Source: Nematostella vectensis
Taxonomy: Eukaryota; Cnidaria; Anthozoa; Actiniaria; Edwardsiidae
NCBI RefSeq assembly: GCF_932526225.1
Contig: NC_064036.1
Coordinates: forward strand, 15,245,181 to 15,309,180
Direction: 5' to 3'
DNA: 64,000 bases
The notes below the pieces were generated by a model. The model ran no database searches. It had not been told where the DNA came from and was given only the letters and a program-made list of their open reading frames with translations. Position numbers and translations under genes: made by a program. Within the stretch, counting starts at the first letter, position 1; each line of letters opens with the position of its first letter. Shown here piece by piece: positions 23,951-37,228 of the stretch.

Positions 23951-25969
23951 TCATTTGACTAGCTTTTCGCAGCTGAGACAATCGAACAGCGACTCGACGT
24001 ACGAAACGGATTCACCAAATGCCACAATAGCCGCGATGCAACCCTCTTCCACGTCCATCGAGAAAAGAACCACGATGCGACCTTCACTCTGTTCGTTGAT
24101 GAAATTCGCGCGCTTTAGTAACTCCTCCGTGGTGCAGTCATGCGGGTCAGCGGCCTTGAAGAGAGACTTCGTCAGACCTTCCTTTGCCATATATGGGGCG
24201 ATCAGCGCATGCGGGGTGAAGCCGGTAAGCCGGGGGTTGAGATCGACAAGGTAGTCCCCGCTTGGACTTGTTATGACGTCAATGCCTGCTATCCCAAAGT
24301 ACCCTTGCGAGTGGAGGTACTCGGCCACAGGGATCACGAAATCTTCGTAGACTCTGTTCTTGTGGTCTTCCTGTACGTCCCAGTCCACCACGCTGCCGAC
24401 CCAGTCATAGTCCTTGAGTAGGTTGACGTTCGTGCCGAGCCATTGGATTTCCCCAGACTTGGTCAGGTAGAACTGAGAGCCGAACGTGTCAGTGACATTC
24501 TCTACGAACTCTGTGATGACATACGGTGCGATTTTGCCGAATTTGTCCTTGATAATCTGAAGTGCATCATCAAGCTGTTCCTGGTTGTAAACCACGTAGT
24601 TTCCGTAACCGCTTAAGCTTTGGTCAACCTGTTTAACACGATAAACAATTATAAATATAACAGAGGCAGAGAATTTTTTAAAAACTTATTCAGCGTTATG
24701 GGGACAAAAGCAAAGAAAAAACTGAAGATGGAACGGTTCCTTTTTATTTTTTTCCGATTACCTCCATAAGCTTGAACGACTCCGTTTCTATCTTCTCCTC
24801 CATTTTCTCTTCCATAGTCTCTTCATAGGAGCGCGGCAAGGATTTGATAAATTTGCCAGGAAAGGGAGGGTGGGAAGCTTATACAAAAATGCGTGAATAC
24901 TGCGATTTTAGGCAAGGAAACATAGCTCTTTTTACGGCACCTCCGGTAAAAGGATTAGGAAAAAAGATGGATGTGAAAATGGTAAACTGTAGGAGGTTTT
25001 GGTCCTTTAACGTTTCCTTCTCAGCATTTTTCAAGGAAATAACGTGCAGTAAAACTATACGCAAACCACGATTCTTCCTAACTGACCTTGACCATGCAGG
25101 GGAAGACCGCGTCGTCGGGGGAGAAGTGCTTGGGACATGGTGCGCCTGTCTCGGGGATGGCACTCTTGAGCAGGATGTGATAGTGCATGTCAGGTTCAAC
25201 CGCGTGCTTTTCTTCTGGGATCTTCTGCATCGGGAAGATGGTGATGATGGGGTCTGCGTCATCCATACCTGTTGGAAAGTGTTATTGCGTACTGAGGTTT
25301 AAGGGTCACCGAATTGTTGGCAAGCACTGACGAGCATACGATGCGAGCACCTGCAAAATACTGCGCGCAAATAGAAAATAAATAATTGAAATCGCGAGCA
25401 AATTCGCGGCCAGGAATGCGTGCACTTTGTGAGCACTACGCTAAATTTGCAAGCCTGATTTACAAATTATTGAAGATTATTCAAAGGGGACGGGGGAAAA
25501 GAATTAGCAAGTATTTTATGAACGCATTAAATAGCCAGCCGACCTTCCTCTGCTTTTGAGAATAGTCAACGCGGCGCTTACTAATGAACATCCTAAACAA
25601 GTTACCTTCATCGACAGTCTTGAAGTTGGGTTCTGGGAAGTCGGGCAGCCACTGCTTCCAGTGCTGGATAAGGGACTCACTCGGCTGCTTGTCCATCAGA
25701 ATGGGAAACTCATCTCCCGCCACCGGACAGATCCGGCCTGGGTACAGGTACAAAAATGGGTTGTTCTTCTTCTCCTCCTTGGACAAGTCGAAAATTCTGT
25801 ACTTCTTGTCGTTCAGGAATCGGTAGTTCTGCACGAAGGAGGTGGGGTATGCCGATAAGATGTTGGCGTTCTTCAAATCCTGTTTGAACAGGTTTCCAAG
25901 CGTCAAAACCGGTGCGACTGATTCGGTGTCGATCTCGATCGTCTTCTGGATGTTGTTGTTAGGGTCCAT
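23951..25969 (-). CDS. ATP-grasp domain enzyme, substrate unknown
   Basis: Coding exons 25969-25606, 25268-25087 and 24628-23951 join in phases 1 and 0 and give 407 residues. The ATP-grasp signature is visible. A lysine-bearing strand and glycine-rich loop read MVKVDQSLSGYGNY at about 180-193. A substrate/metal region reads GYFGIAGIDVI, and the metal-binding end GDYLVDLNPRLTG has Asp311 and Asn313. ATP-grasp enzymes couple an acid to an amine or thiol through an acyl-phosphate. The N-terminal 150 residues match no subfamily I can name. No signal peptide is seen, so a cytosolic place is likely. The ATG at 25969 lies two bases after an acceptor (CCCTTTAG|TTATG), implying an untranslated first exon. 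A candidate ends at a GTAAGT donor near 28259. The fold is firm and the reaction open. Confidence 0.8.
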
Positions 25970-28900
25970 AACTAAAGGGAAAAAACACATTTGCTATGTT
26001 AAATTTATCCACGAAGATGAGACCGAGGGCAACAAAAACGTAAAGTGAAGAGCGAAACGTGAAGTCAGCTAAATCTTGTTTCTGAATCTTGCGTAAAAAC
26101 TATTGTCGCAAGTTTGAGATAAAAGTCTATCGATTCTAAGCATAGTCAGTGTATTCCTTAAAGGAAAATCACCTTATGAACGATCCACGAATAATCTTGT
26201 TTGTTAACGAAAATATCCTCTGATTCTATCGTTTCGGTGCCCAATCAGGAATGAAAAGCTACTTGTCCAGTACCACGTATATATGCAGCTCTATTGCATA
26301 ATACACACAATTTTACAAACCACGCCCACAATTGCGAATATGGCAGGTATCACGTATAATTAGAAAATCGTGTCGAAAGTCATGACAATGCATTTTCTAT
26401 ACGTGCTGATACTGCGTTTTATTGCTATTGTCAATATGACATAAAAACAATGTTTGACTTTTAAAGTTTAACTGTGTATTGAACGTATGTAAGACCCAAT
26501 GAAGTTTTAGCGAAGTCCTTAAGTTTTGTAGTTGTGGACATTTTTTGTTACTTTTTCAGCTGTTTTTTGTATCAAAATAGAAAGAATGCGCGGAAGTGTG
26601 GGAAAAAAAATCAATCAAAACCTTTCAAAATTTCTAAAACAAAAGTGCCTGGGAAAAAACGCGCAAAAAAAATGCCAGTACAATGCAAAGGTTAGGCGCA
26701 ATTTTTTTTTTTTTTTTTTACGGTAGAGTATTTGAACCTTAAACCAAAAAAACATTGGTATTGATATTATCAAGTGGAAAGTTATATCCTCTCTCCTCTC
26801 AAAAGGCACTGTGGACAATTTTAGATTCTTTTATGTAGTTCTTTTTTGTCTCTTGGAAGATTTTGTCCCAAGTCAATCAATAGGCTCATCGTCCAAAAAC
26901 GTGATTTCCATAACAGGTGAAAGCCAAATATATGAATAATACATGTGTGTATGATAAGGCGCACGTCAAAAAGAAACTAAAAAAAGGAAAAAGCACCGTT
27001 GGCATTGAGTAAACTAAACAGCAGGTATAATTTACGCGTGACATATTTTTATAACTGTGTTCTCAAAAAGAGTATAGTAAAAGCTTACTTGCTAATTCGA
27101 CAATAAAACGATCTTCTTTTAAAATGAATAGTGCAATTTGGACATTATTAATTGCTACCAAAGGATACTTTCATCTGGCTGGGTCTTGCATTAGTAAATA
27201 ATAAATGAAATATTGAATATTTTATGTTTAAAAATTGAGTCATTTGCGTCGGAATACGAGGACCTGGTCCCGTCTTTGTATTCGCGCCAAACTATACCAG
27301 CAAAGTCGCAAACCATAGGTTTTAGAAATTAAATCGTCAATTAATCATAACAGTTAGAATACCATCAGAACTTAGGCTCATATGTTATGATCAAATTTAA
27401 CGATTCTAATTAACGAAAATGCCGCAATGACAAGAGATTGAAGTCTTCATTAGCAAATGACTGAAATGAAAAAAGGTACAGAAGAATAAGTTGTACACGA
27501 AGAGAGCGACTATTGCGTAAAAAATCAGCCCTCTTTTTATTGGCGTAAAAATGCCAACGCAAAAGGAAATATTATCAAGAGGAAAATCCGAGAAGTTCCT
27601 TCTAATTGATAGCAAATTACGTAATACGAACATTTCATGATATAACTTTTTAAAAAGACGCAAAAAATGAAAGATGGTGATCACCCATGTTGATTGATGA
27701 TTATCGATAGCACAAAGTCCAAACGCCGTTCTTTTTAAGTGCCGTTCCAAATGCAAATGCATGCAAACTAAAAATTTCGGTTGTTCTATGTTCATTTGAC
27801 AACATGTGACAAGGCAGAAAGTAGCAGTATAGACGATCAATGGAACGTTTCCTTTTTTGTTACAGAGTGCACACTCTGTTTAAATTTCACAAAAACTATT
27901 ACACCTCACGCACCTCAAAAACGAAGAAGCTTAAGTAGATTTCGTTGAAGCTAATTTATCATTTTAGCAACCATTTATTAAGACAAAACACACTAGCAGC
28001 GCGCTTAAACCAACTAAAGCAACAGTTTTAATCATGTACGAAAAATATTATTGTTTTAGGTATACCTATAGGCAAACCTGTGTATTTCTTCCTTCTAAAT
28101 GTTTTGTATACGTTGAACAGTATACTTTTAAAGCAATGTTATACAAAAAATTGATTTTTAAAAATTGGAAAACTGAGAGCTAATATGGAACTGCAAATTG
28201 CGCTCTTAAAAAAGGCGCGTTTTGTTTCCTGTATTTATTCTATTTGTGCTTTACTTACCTTCAGATTTGAAGCAGCTAAAGTAGACTAGTATAGTCGGTA
28301 GTGTACTTGCAGTTGCTTGGTGAGCTCGGGCACAGTGAAAGACCCTTTCGATATTGGGGCTCTTCATATAGCCCTGAATAAATTAATACCCATATCTGGC
28401 CTGCCATTCGCAAACGATACAAATTAACAATCGTTGGCTCGATATGTGATGCTTATTAACTCAAATCAATTCAAACACCAGAGAAAGAAGCGACGCTAGA
28501 AGACATGGATGAATATCAACGAATACCCAAGCGTGCAATCAAGTGTGTTTGAGATTTCTATTTACGCCGTGTGCTAGATTGTATATACAAAATTCAATAT
28601 TTTATGGTGTTTTAAGGATTAGGTTCAGGGTCGTTGTTTGAGCACTTCAACAGGTAGTTACAGCCCTTTAACAAATTAGGAAAAGAATTACACAAATGAT
28701 CAATGGCAATCTATTATGGTTTTTATAATGAGCACAATTTGATTCCGCATTTTAGAACGTATCAGGACTAAAAAAGCCTCGGGATGCTCTTCGCATGTTG
28801 TTAAAACTTGGTGAAATCTTAGGCTGGACGTTCTTATAAAAAAGTTCTTATAAAAAGTGTATAAATATCTTTATTTTCACTTGAAGGAACAGGAATTGCA

Positions 28901-29749
28901 AGTTGTTTGATTCAATTAAATTGCAGATTGCCCAAGCTCCCATTTCGCTTGGCTTTAGGAAAGCTGTCAAACTTTTAAGCTTATTTTTAGCTTATTGTTT
29001 AACTTGAACTCTGTCCAACTTTTAACAGCTTTTCATTCTCCGGCTGACGACACAAACGAACGCGGCAAAAGACTAAAAGAGAAGCTAAAAAGATACTATT
29101 GTCTTCTATAGCATTAATACAACTGTCTACCTTTCTTTTCCTTTTTGCAAAAAAGTACTTAGTAAGGGGAATGCAAACAGGGAGCCAGCTAATTTGCCTA
29201 GAGTCAACTCTTTTATACATGGACAACTTTATGACGGAACATGAAAAAAAGGAAGTTAATTAGGGCAAAGAATTGCGTCCATTTCTTCGTCGGTCTATGT
29301 ACGAAGACAGCTAGTGATCAATATCCTGTCAATGCTAAAAATCGACATAATCATACAAGGAAACACAATAAACAAGTGCTTTGTTTACATCCCTTGTTTT
29401 GGGTTAACATTTTGTATCTTTAGCAATGGCTTAATTTCCTCCCACCATCAACGGCAGTACATTTATTGAGATTCCTGCCAGCTAGTGCTAAACCAAAAAG
29501 CCGGCACTTCTAAAAACTAGTTAAATTGCTTTCCAATATTGGGGATTACAAAAAAAAAATAGCTTCGTCTTAATTTAAAAGACAAAAAAGAAGTGGATAG
29601 CAAACTGGCAGGAAATAGCAGAAAAGGGCTATTTGTGTCTAAACTAAGTTAACTTATTATTATAACTTACTAGTGGGTACCCGTGTAACATTCATAAAAG
29701 AGATCAGAGAAGATTTGAAAAGTTCATCAAGTTCATATTGGAAATAACA
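25970..29749. other. AT-rich stretch upstream of the ATP-grasp gene
   Basis: No protein-coding gene is recognised. On the minus strand a good donor (CTGAAG|GTAAGTAAAG) at about 28253-28260 could end a non-coding first exon for the ATP-grasp gene, with a 2.3-kb intron to 25971. A poly-T run lies near 26702. The rest shows only short random frames. Confidence 0.35.
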
Positions 29750-30231
29750 GGGGCTCATAAGTAGGGGCATTCAACCTCCCCGCGTTCTGGTACTATATAG
29801 GTGTCACGGCGTTTCCTAGGATCAGGCTATTTTTAGACGCGCGGATAAGCCAGACAGATGCTTCCTTTGTGTTGACGTTTTGGCTGAGCTCAACTGCACG
29901 CGCAGTCTCAGACAAAAAGCTATGTTTTTTCTTCGGTACTTCTTTGACTTCCGTTGCTCTCTTTTTCAATATGAATCCAACTTTGCCTTCGAATTTGAAT
30001 TCTGGCTTGCAATTCTTTTGTTGACAAACAAAACCGACGGATGATGGATAAAAAAAGTATTCTTTCTAACTGAAATTTGCGCATGCAGCCTCACGTCACT
30101 CGCGCGCGCAACCAACGTCAATGTAGCTGATTGGCCCGCCCGTTCGTGCGCGCGCGTCTAAAAATAGCCTGATCCTAGGAAACGCCGTGACACTCATATA
30201 ATACAGATGATTGCCCCTACTTGTGAGCCCC
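29750..30231. mobile_element. Inverted-repeat element with two-part termini (482 bp)
   Basis: Outer ends GGGGCTCATAAGTAGGGGC and its inverse GCCCCTACTTGTGAGCCCC differ by one base. After a diverged spacer, a perfect 43-bp inner inverted repeat follows at 29801-29843 and 30151-30193, starting GTGTCACGGCGTTTCCTAGG. There is no coding content, and no clear target duplication was found. Confidence 0.8.
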
Positions 30232-31775
30232 AAAAATTACAAATATAACAGGATTGCTACCGATATTTATTACAAATAAAATGCAGCGAACGTCTACATA
30301 CAACCTGATCGATCACAGAAATTTTATATGCTATGCTAAAAAATTACGCCCAAAATAGGTTATTCCCTTGAATTGCACTGCGCACCCCTTTCTGCGCATA
30401 GTGCCGCGCGCTGTTTGTTCGAATATTCCGGTATTAAAGTTCTTATAAACTTTCACTTATATCAATCTAGCCAAAACAAAGCATAGATAAACTTTCAAAT
30501 TCTGAAAAGGGAATTGAATTTGATTGACATTTTTATTTTCTACAGATCTTTGAAAATTTTCCTGGCCGCGGCAAAGGAGATTGAATCGAGTGAATAATTC
30601 CAAGTTTTGGCGGGAAAATCTGAAACAACATATTTTCCTTAAATCCTTTAAAATTCAGAGACGGCAATGCCACAAAATATTGGCGGGTTGTTTTCCATTG
30701 CAATGCTACCCACAATGAAACGAATAATAATTTAAAAGTCGAGAATTGTATGCGAAAAAAGTGAAATTTCGTTTTGTTGTAGGTTTCAAAAACAGCGCGC
30801 GCTAATGAGAATGTCGCCATTCTTGATTGCGAATGCAGCGCGCGCGCACAATGCAAAAACAATTTAAAGACTAAAAAATATCTGCTAAATTTTGCAGATT
30901 TATTTCCTGAAGTTAAACAATCATTTGACTACCAGGTTGAGATATAAAGATGACGGAAAAAGTTGTAACCACACAACGTTTTTCAGCAATAACTAAGAAG
31001 ACATGCACAAATGAGGGCCTTTCAGTGCACGGCCTTTTTTCCGAAGGTTGACCAAAATACCTCAATATTACAGATTTGAGTTATTCGCGCGAATGAGTGT
31101 TTTATAGTGTCCATAAGAACCACATATCATTTGGAAGATGAAAATATAAAGACAAAGTCTATCAACTCTAAAAGGTTATATGGACTTTAAGTGCGAAAGG
31201 CTCACGTTTTTTACTTAAAATCCGTTGGGCAGAAAAACGAAGTCGTTTACCACCATTTTTTGGCTCAAATAGTTAAATATATAAGGAAAAATGATATACT
31301 GAAAGAAAAAAGTTGGATAGTAGAATTTTGTTTATTTTCTCTTTAAGTTTATTAGTTTTGTTTATTTTCTCTTTAAGTTTTTAAAAAATTGTACTTCAAA
31401 ATGGCGTTTTTTACCGTATAAATAGTGGCGAAAACAGTGTCTTTTAGTGCGGAGAACTCCTAAAATGTGATTTGTTTTGAACTATAGCTATTAGGGGTTA
31501 TTGTTAAGGGGATCGGATATTGGCAGCTCAACAAACAGGACTTTTTTAAAGACAATAGACGCTCTTAGAGTTGGGATTTTTCCTCGCGCGATCAGTAAAA
31601 ACCGGTCATCCTATGCCCCTCTGTTGTGAAAACGAGCTCGGTAACCCCATTTTTTAATTACATTTTTGAAAGCCCTTAACTTCAAAATTGTTTATGCCAA
31701 GTTTTACAAAAAATTCTGGATAGTGGAACTATTTCAAAGAAATAACCAAGCGCGCGCACTCATTTATTTTTAGCA
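30232..31775. other. Non-coding stretch with short duplications
   Basis: No gene recognised. A 33-bp segment containing TTTGTTTATTTTCTCTTTAA is duplicated in tandem at about 31325-31382. Scattered GCGCGC patches occur near 30790-30845 and 31750. Confidence 0.4.
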
Positions 31776-31996
31776 CTTGGGCGAAAATATAAATTTACAA
31801 GGCTATACATGGTTTCTTAAATGTTTTTAACATTTACTAGATAAATTTAGTGAATTTAAGTTCAGTTTAAGCACCCATCTTAAATATTGTAGTATATTTA
31901 AGCAAATTTAAGTCACTTTTTAAATGTTTTTACATGTAGTATTTAATTTAAGTGTCTTTAAGAATGTTCTTAAACAAAGTACTAACTTTACTATAT

Positions 31997-33832
31997 TTAA
32001 ACACGAAGGCGCGGTATAAAAGAATGCTTCCATTGGAAGCATCGGCTCATTTGTCAATCAAATGAGGGAAACGGCGAAGATCAGCCTTTCTTCAACATCT
32101 AATGTCCCTGTAAGGTTTATCAATTCCCTATTTGCTTGGTGTGATTTAAAGACACTACAGGAAATAGATATTGACGGCCAACAAATTCATACCCTAGGAA
32201 AATATAGAAAAAAGTACTATATAAAAGTTATGCAACATTTTGGAGAACCCAGGCACAGTTAAATCAAAATAGTGGAAAGCTACGCACTTATTGCAAGATC
32301 AAGACAAATTTTAAACTAAAAATTTTTTTTTCAGAAGCTAATGTTAGACGCCGACAATCTATGACTAGATTGCGTGTCTCGGCACACAAACTAGCAATTG
32401 AAACAGGCCGCTATAAAAAATTTACCTTATGAATTAAGGATTTGTGAGAAATGTGAAAAAAATAAGGTTGGGGATGAGCACCATACCTTAATGGAATTCG
32501 ACTAGGTCAATTATATACGTCGAGTATTTTTTTAATGATCTTTTTGCAACAATAACTCTTTCAAACTGTTAAGGCCAAAAGACCTTTTTTTGTATATTAT
32601 GAGCTTAACAGATGACTCCATTACGAGCCTAGTCCTGAAATTTTGTGATGATGTAATTAAATATTATGAATAGAGGATAGGCATATAAGCCAACCTACTT
32701 TGTAGGGATTTTATTGGGATGGTACTAAGCCCTACTTTTAACCTGGTCAGTTGCCGAAGCCTGATCATGGTAAACATGTATTGATCAACTATTAAATTTG
32801 GTAAAAAGATAATAAAGACAAATTGACTTCCTGTCAAATAAGAAGTAAAAGTCAACTGGGGGTTCAACATCCCCTGACCTGCCCACCACACCAAATTTTC
32901 TTCCTGCTCAGGTAAATGTCAAAACACTTGGATTTTTGGTTAATTCTTGAACAGATGTACAACAGCAGATAGGCACACTTTGCATTTTTGTTTTACACCT
33001 GTTGCAGCAACAAAAAAGTAGAAATAATGGTTTCACTAGTATAAGTTTTACTGAGTGTCCTCTTACACTACAGCTGTAAAGTGACTTATGGATAATAAAA
33101 TATGTATATGATGTATCTTGACTTTATACCTGATGTTTGCTGCTTATGTTTAGTTCTAATGTCCTGCTCTGTTGTGTGCTATTTTTCAGTACAGAACTTA
33201 CAAAAACACATATTATTTTCTGCAATATCTTTTCTTCCTGTCTTCCTTTCCTCTTCTCCCCATTTTAGGTGCTTCTTTCCAGAGTAATATGCTCTTCATA
33301 TTTCCCCGAATGTCTGATTGAAATACGAATCATGCTACCGGCCAAGAAAAGTGCGAAGAAATGAGGCAAAATCGCTCCACGAAACATGTTTTCTAAACAC
33401 GCTAAGAATGGCAAAATTTAGCTCTGTTTGTACCCCATTGCAAGCACAATCCCTTCGGATAGACTGCTAAGCAATGACTGTGGTCATTGCGGGCCCAAGC
33501 TCACCAAATCCTTCCTTAGGAGAGTCGGGAAGGTATACATACCAAAAATGGCGTCGAAGGGAAAGGCGGGAGATTTGAAATCGCGCCGTAAATGTACGAA
33601 TTCTAAGACAAATATGCATTTCTCGCTGCCAAGAAAGGCTTGAAGTACAAATCAAACATATCTTTTCTTTCATTTGGGAAATTATTTATTCGTTGGATAT
33701 CAAATCATTAGATTTGGGGGCATTCTTTCTTGACTGGGCTCGTAACGTTAACGGCCGCCATGTTGGACTTTCTCTCCATTTGAAAAATGTGGGCGGGGCT
33801 TAGGCCCTTTTATAACGCGCCTTCGTGTTTAA
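31997..33832. mobile_element. TTAA-flanked inverted-repeat element (1.83 kb), nested
   Basis: TTAA at 31997-32000 and 33829-33832 flank inverted ends starting ACACGAAGGCGCGGTATAAA, with one mismatch over 22 bp. The interior shows only short frames such as 32062-32262, so it is non-autonomous or decayed. It interrupts TTTAAG-rich DNA on its left side. Confidence 0.8.
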
Positions 33833-36221
33833 ACGCATCTTGAACATTATGAAATGTTCACGATCTGCTTTTATGCTTTTCGTAGTTATGAAGCAAAGGC
33901 ATTTAAACCCTTCCCGTTGGTTTTGGCGATTTTCTCTAGTCGAATTATTCTTATTGCATGTTCTGTGGCGTTCATGATTGTAACGTTCAAATTTTCCCCC
34001 GCATAATTTACAAGGATGACGGCGCTATTTCATCTTTTCCATTTATTTCATGTAAAAAACTTTTTTCAATAGATCGAAATGTGAGAATCTTCATTTGAAA
34101 AAGTGCGCGCGCCCTAACAAGCGTCAGAGAGTTCGTCACATTGATTGACATCTGTTGACATCGAAGCAAAAGCCTCACGTGTGCATCGCGCTGAAATCAT
34201 TAGCTTTCATCTGCATAACAAAGACCGACCGGAAAAACCCACGTGAACGGCTCTGAAGTCTATTCTAAGTGATACTCGTGTCTTCGCCGTTACTGTAACC
34301 GACACTCGAAACTGAGCAAGGCTCATTCACTTTTGGTATAAAAGCAAAGCGAGAATTTGGCTATTATTTTACAGCAACTAATTACAAGACAACAAAAGGA
34401 AGAGTAGCAACAAGTGAAAGATGTTTTGAAAGAGCAGGTAAACACTGGAACAGACCGTCGCGTGAATATGAGAACGGCAATCGTACCGAAGAGCGCCGAG
34501 GCCGTAAGAAATACCAAACGATCCGCAGAATGCCAGGTACCAATAGCTATTTTGAAGTAGATAAAGACTCTCTAAGACTTCGTGATGGGGAATTGTCTGG
34601 CCAGCTGAAGCTTACATGACAATGATGCATTCGGTCCGACTTGCGTGACACTGTTGTTATGTTTTGTTTTATAAATATTTGAAACAAAAAAACTATCACT
34701 TTCCCTCCATGGTTCGATACTCAACAATTATAATTAAGCCATATTTGTTGTTGGATGGATTAAATTTTACCGTGATTCAAGGATTGATTTGACTACTGAT
34801 GATGAAATGAATATCTTATTTGCATAGTGTCTTGTTTGCAAGTTGGATCAACAAGCTTTATTGGAGGAGGGTTGTAGGCTATTCGGGTTACGTTCAAGTT
34901 TTCGTTTTTTTTTAGCTTTTAAAAAAATCAAATCCCTTTGTTTATTAACTAGATCTACAATTTGAATTTTTTTCGAGAAACTCAAAAAACATTTTCTATA
35001 CACTGGAGATTTCTAGCTTTGCTTTGGTATGTAGTCTTTTGAAAGGGACGGTAAAATACGAGCAGCAAAAGCGTACAACTTTTGTGGTAGCATTTGCCAA
35101 AAAAAAAAAAATCAAAGGCGATGTTGCGCATTTTACTACCGGCGAACCAACTTTTGTCGCAGCAAAGGATAAACTAAGTGTAGGTTAACTGTGAAATTTA
35201 AAGAACTCAAGATGGTTTTACCTTTTTTATTCAGAAACTCTATAATTGCCAAGGCGATGGAGCAGATTGAATAGGAGCCAGAGCGCAATGAAAAGTGAGC
35301 GAAAGTGATTACTATGGACTATACACTATGTCATCAGGAAACTGTGGGGAGATGGATATGGAGGATGGAGAGAGCCGGGTGTTTTTGATGGTGAAGCCCC
35401 TGGGAAAGAAAAGATTTGAGGAGAGTGAAACAAGAGTTGAACAGGAGGCATGTGGCGGGCCTGACTAGAAGGGCCCAGCAGAAGTGTCTGCGCAGGGTAA
35501 GAAGCTTTAAGTTTTCAAACCGCCCTTGTCCCTCATGCCCAGTCAGGTGGGAAGTCCTGAGGAAAAGGGAGACATCCCTACCTCCCCTCTCACCCCTTCC
35601 TTGGCAGCGCCTGCCACCATTGGAAAAAAACGCCCAGAACATCACAAAGGTCATCATGAGCACTAACTTAGTTGAGACTTTTACAGTATTAGTACAGTAA
35701 TTGTTAATTTTTACAGTTGGTCTTATCAGATTGAGCGTTATATTATATATTTATAGTGTATTTTAATTTCCATTTTGTTTCAGTTGCTTTTAGCAGATTG
35801 ATTGCAATATATATTTATAGAAAAATTAGAAAAAAAGCCAAAAAATATGAACTTGTTACTGAGCTTATTTATTTATTTTTTTGAATATTATTTTAGGTCT
35901 AACAGCGAACACAAGTTTAAAACTTTTCGTCATTGTTAATTTCATTTATAGAACTTATATAACGTAGAACACACAAAAATATTGTAATTATGTTATAGTT
36001 GCTACAGAGAAACTTGGAAAAAAAGATTGGTTGTAATTCTATAAAATAGTGTTTATTTCAATAAAATTCTTGATAGGCAAGTTTTGTATTGTGGACTTAC
36101 TATGATTTGTAGTAGGCTCTTATCTGGTGAAATGAGGCTATTTTATCACACAGAAACCACAGAATATTAACCTGAGAATTTATAAGAACTTTAATACCCC
36201 TGACATTTAAGTACACATTTA

Positions 36222-36480
36222 ACTTGCCCGAAATGCCCCATTTCATTACATTTAAAAACTGTTTAAAGCTGATATTTATGCAGTTTAAGATTCCTTAAAA
36301 TTGATTAAACATTACTTTTAGCTACATATAAGAAGGTCCTAGACTTGCCCGAAATGCCCTTAAATATATTATTTTAGAACATTTCATTGCATTTAAAAAC
36401 AGTTTAAAGGTGATATTTAAATATTTTTAGATTCCTTAAAATTGATTAAATATTACTTTTAAATACATTTAAGAAGGTTC
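36222..36480 (+). repeat. Imperfect direct duplication (about 120-135 bp x 2)
   Basis: Both copies begin ACTTGCCCGAAATGCCC and share ATTTAAAAAC-GTTTAAAG, GATTCCTTAAAATTGATTAA and AAGAAGGT. The second copy has an extra AT-rich insert near its start. They are part of the TTTAAG-rich right flank of the putative 31776-36647 element. Confidence 0.75.
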
Positions 36481-37228
36481 TTAAATGTTCTTTCTAACAA
36501 CATTTAAGGATTTCTTAAAGTCACTTAAATGTACTTTAATGCAACATTTAAGAATTCTTAAATAGCATCGGAAAGACAGTTAAAAATGGTATCTAAATTG
36601 TCTTTCGGAATGTTTCCAACAGCCTTAAATCTATATTTTCACCCAAGGCAACCTACTGTTCGAGTCAGAAAGCCACATCTAGTAAAAGCGTAGTTTATCT
36701 TCCTAAAGATCTTATACCTCTATAAAGTCACCGTTCTTGGGGCAACGGAGTCCCAAATGTGATTTAAGGAATTATTGTGTTTTTTTTTTAATCTAACATC
36801 TAGCAATGCTGCACGGAAATAACTTTTTATTCAGTCAATCGCTAATAATAGGCTCGAAATAGGCCCATGTTGCTTGCCACACGGCCCCTGGTATGGTGGG
36901 GTATCTACAGCCCATTGGCATGGACTAGCACTATTTTCACACCTTCGCACACGATCCTTGAAGATCTTTATCCTGAGCATACTCTGGTTCCAGAGCCTCG
37001 AACGTCTCTCTATTTAGTGGCCAGCGCTGGGTAGCGCAACATTTTTAAATGACTGACACTGTACATTGGCATACAGACGAGCTAGGGGGTAGTGTCCTAG
37101 GATTAACTCACCTTGATGTGAATGATACTAAGACGTTCCTCAGTTCAAGATACTGTGAGCGAAGTCAGGCATTCAAAATCAATGTAAAACGGATCATTGA
37201 TTACGTCGCCATTGCAGTAGTCACCCGC

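Larger units (their letters stand above)
31776..36647. mobile_element. Possible 4.9-kb inverted-repeat transposon relic with TTTAAG-rich subterminal DNA
   Basis: The left end CTTGGGCGAAAATATAAATTT is matched inversely by the right end AAATCTATATTTTCACCCAAG. Both flanks inside the ends are crowded with TTTAAG/CTTAAA motifs (31795-32000 and 36180-36640), as in subterminal repeats of DNA transposons. A TTAA-flanked element is nested at 31997-33832. No transposase is recognised inside; an open frame at 35334-35663 is unconvincing. The two ends could instead be two separate relics. Confidence 0.45.

Noticed and set aside
24750-24860. Glu-rich coding-like stretch (YEETMEEKMEEKIETE) between ATP-grasp exons, with a GT donor
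   Set aside because: No in-phase acceptor was found, and direct joining of the flanking exons restores the expected lysine/glycine-rich ATP-binding segment.
35334-35700. Overlapping frames of 94 and 109 codons
   Set aside because: Neither shows a recognisable domain, splice context or membrane pattern; likely chance frames in transposon-derived DNA.
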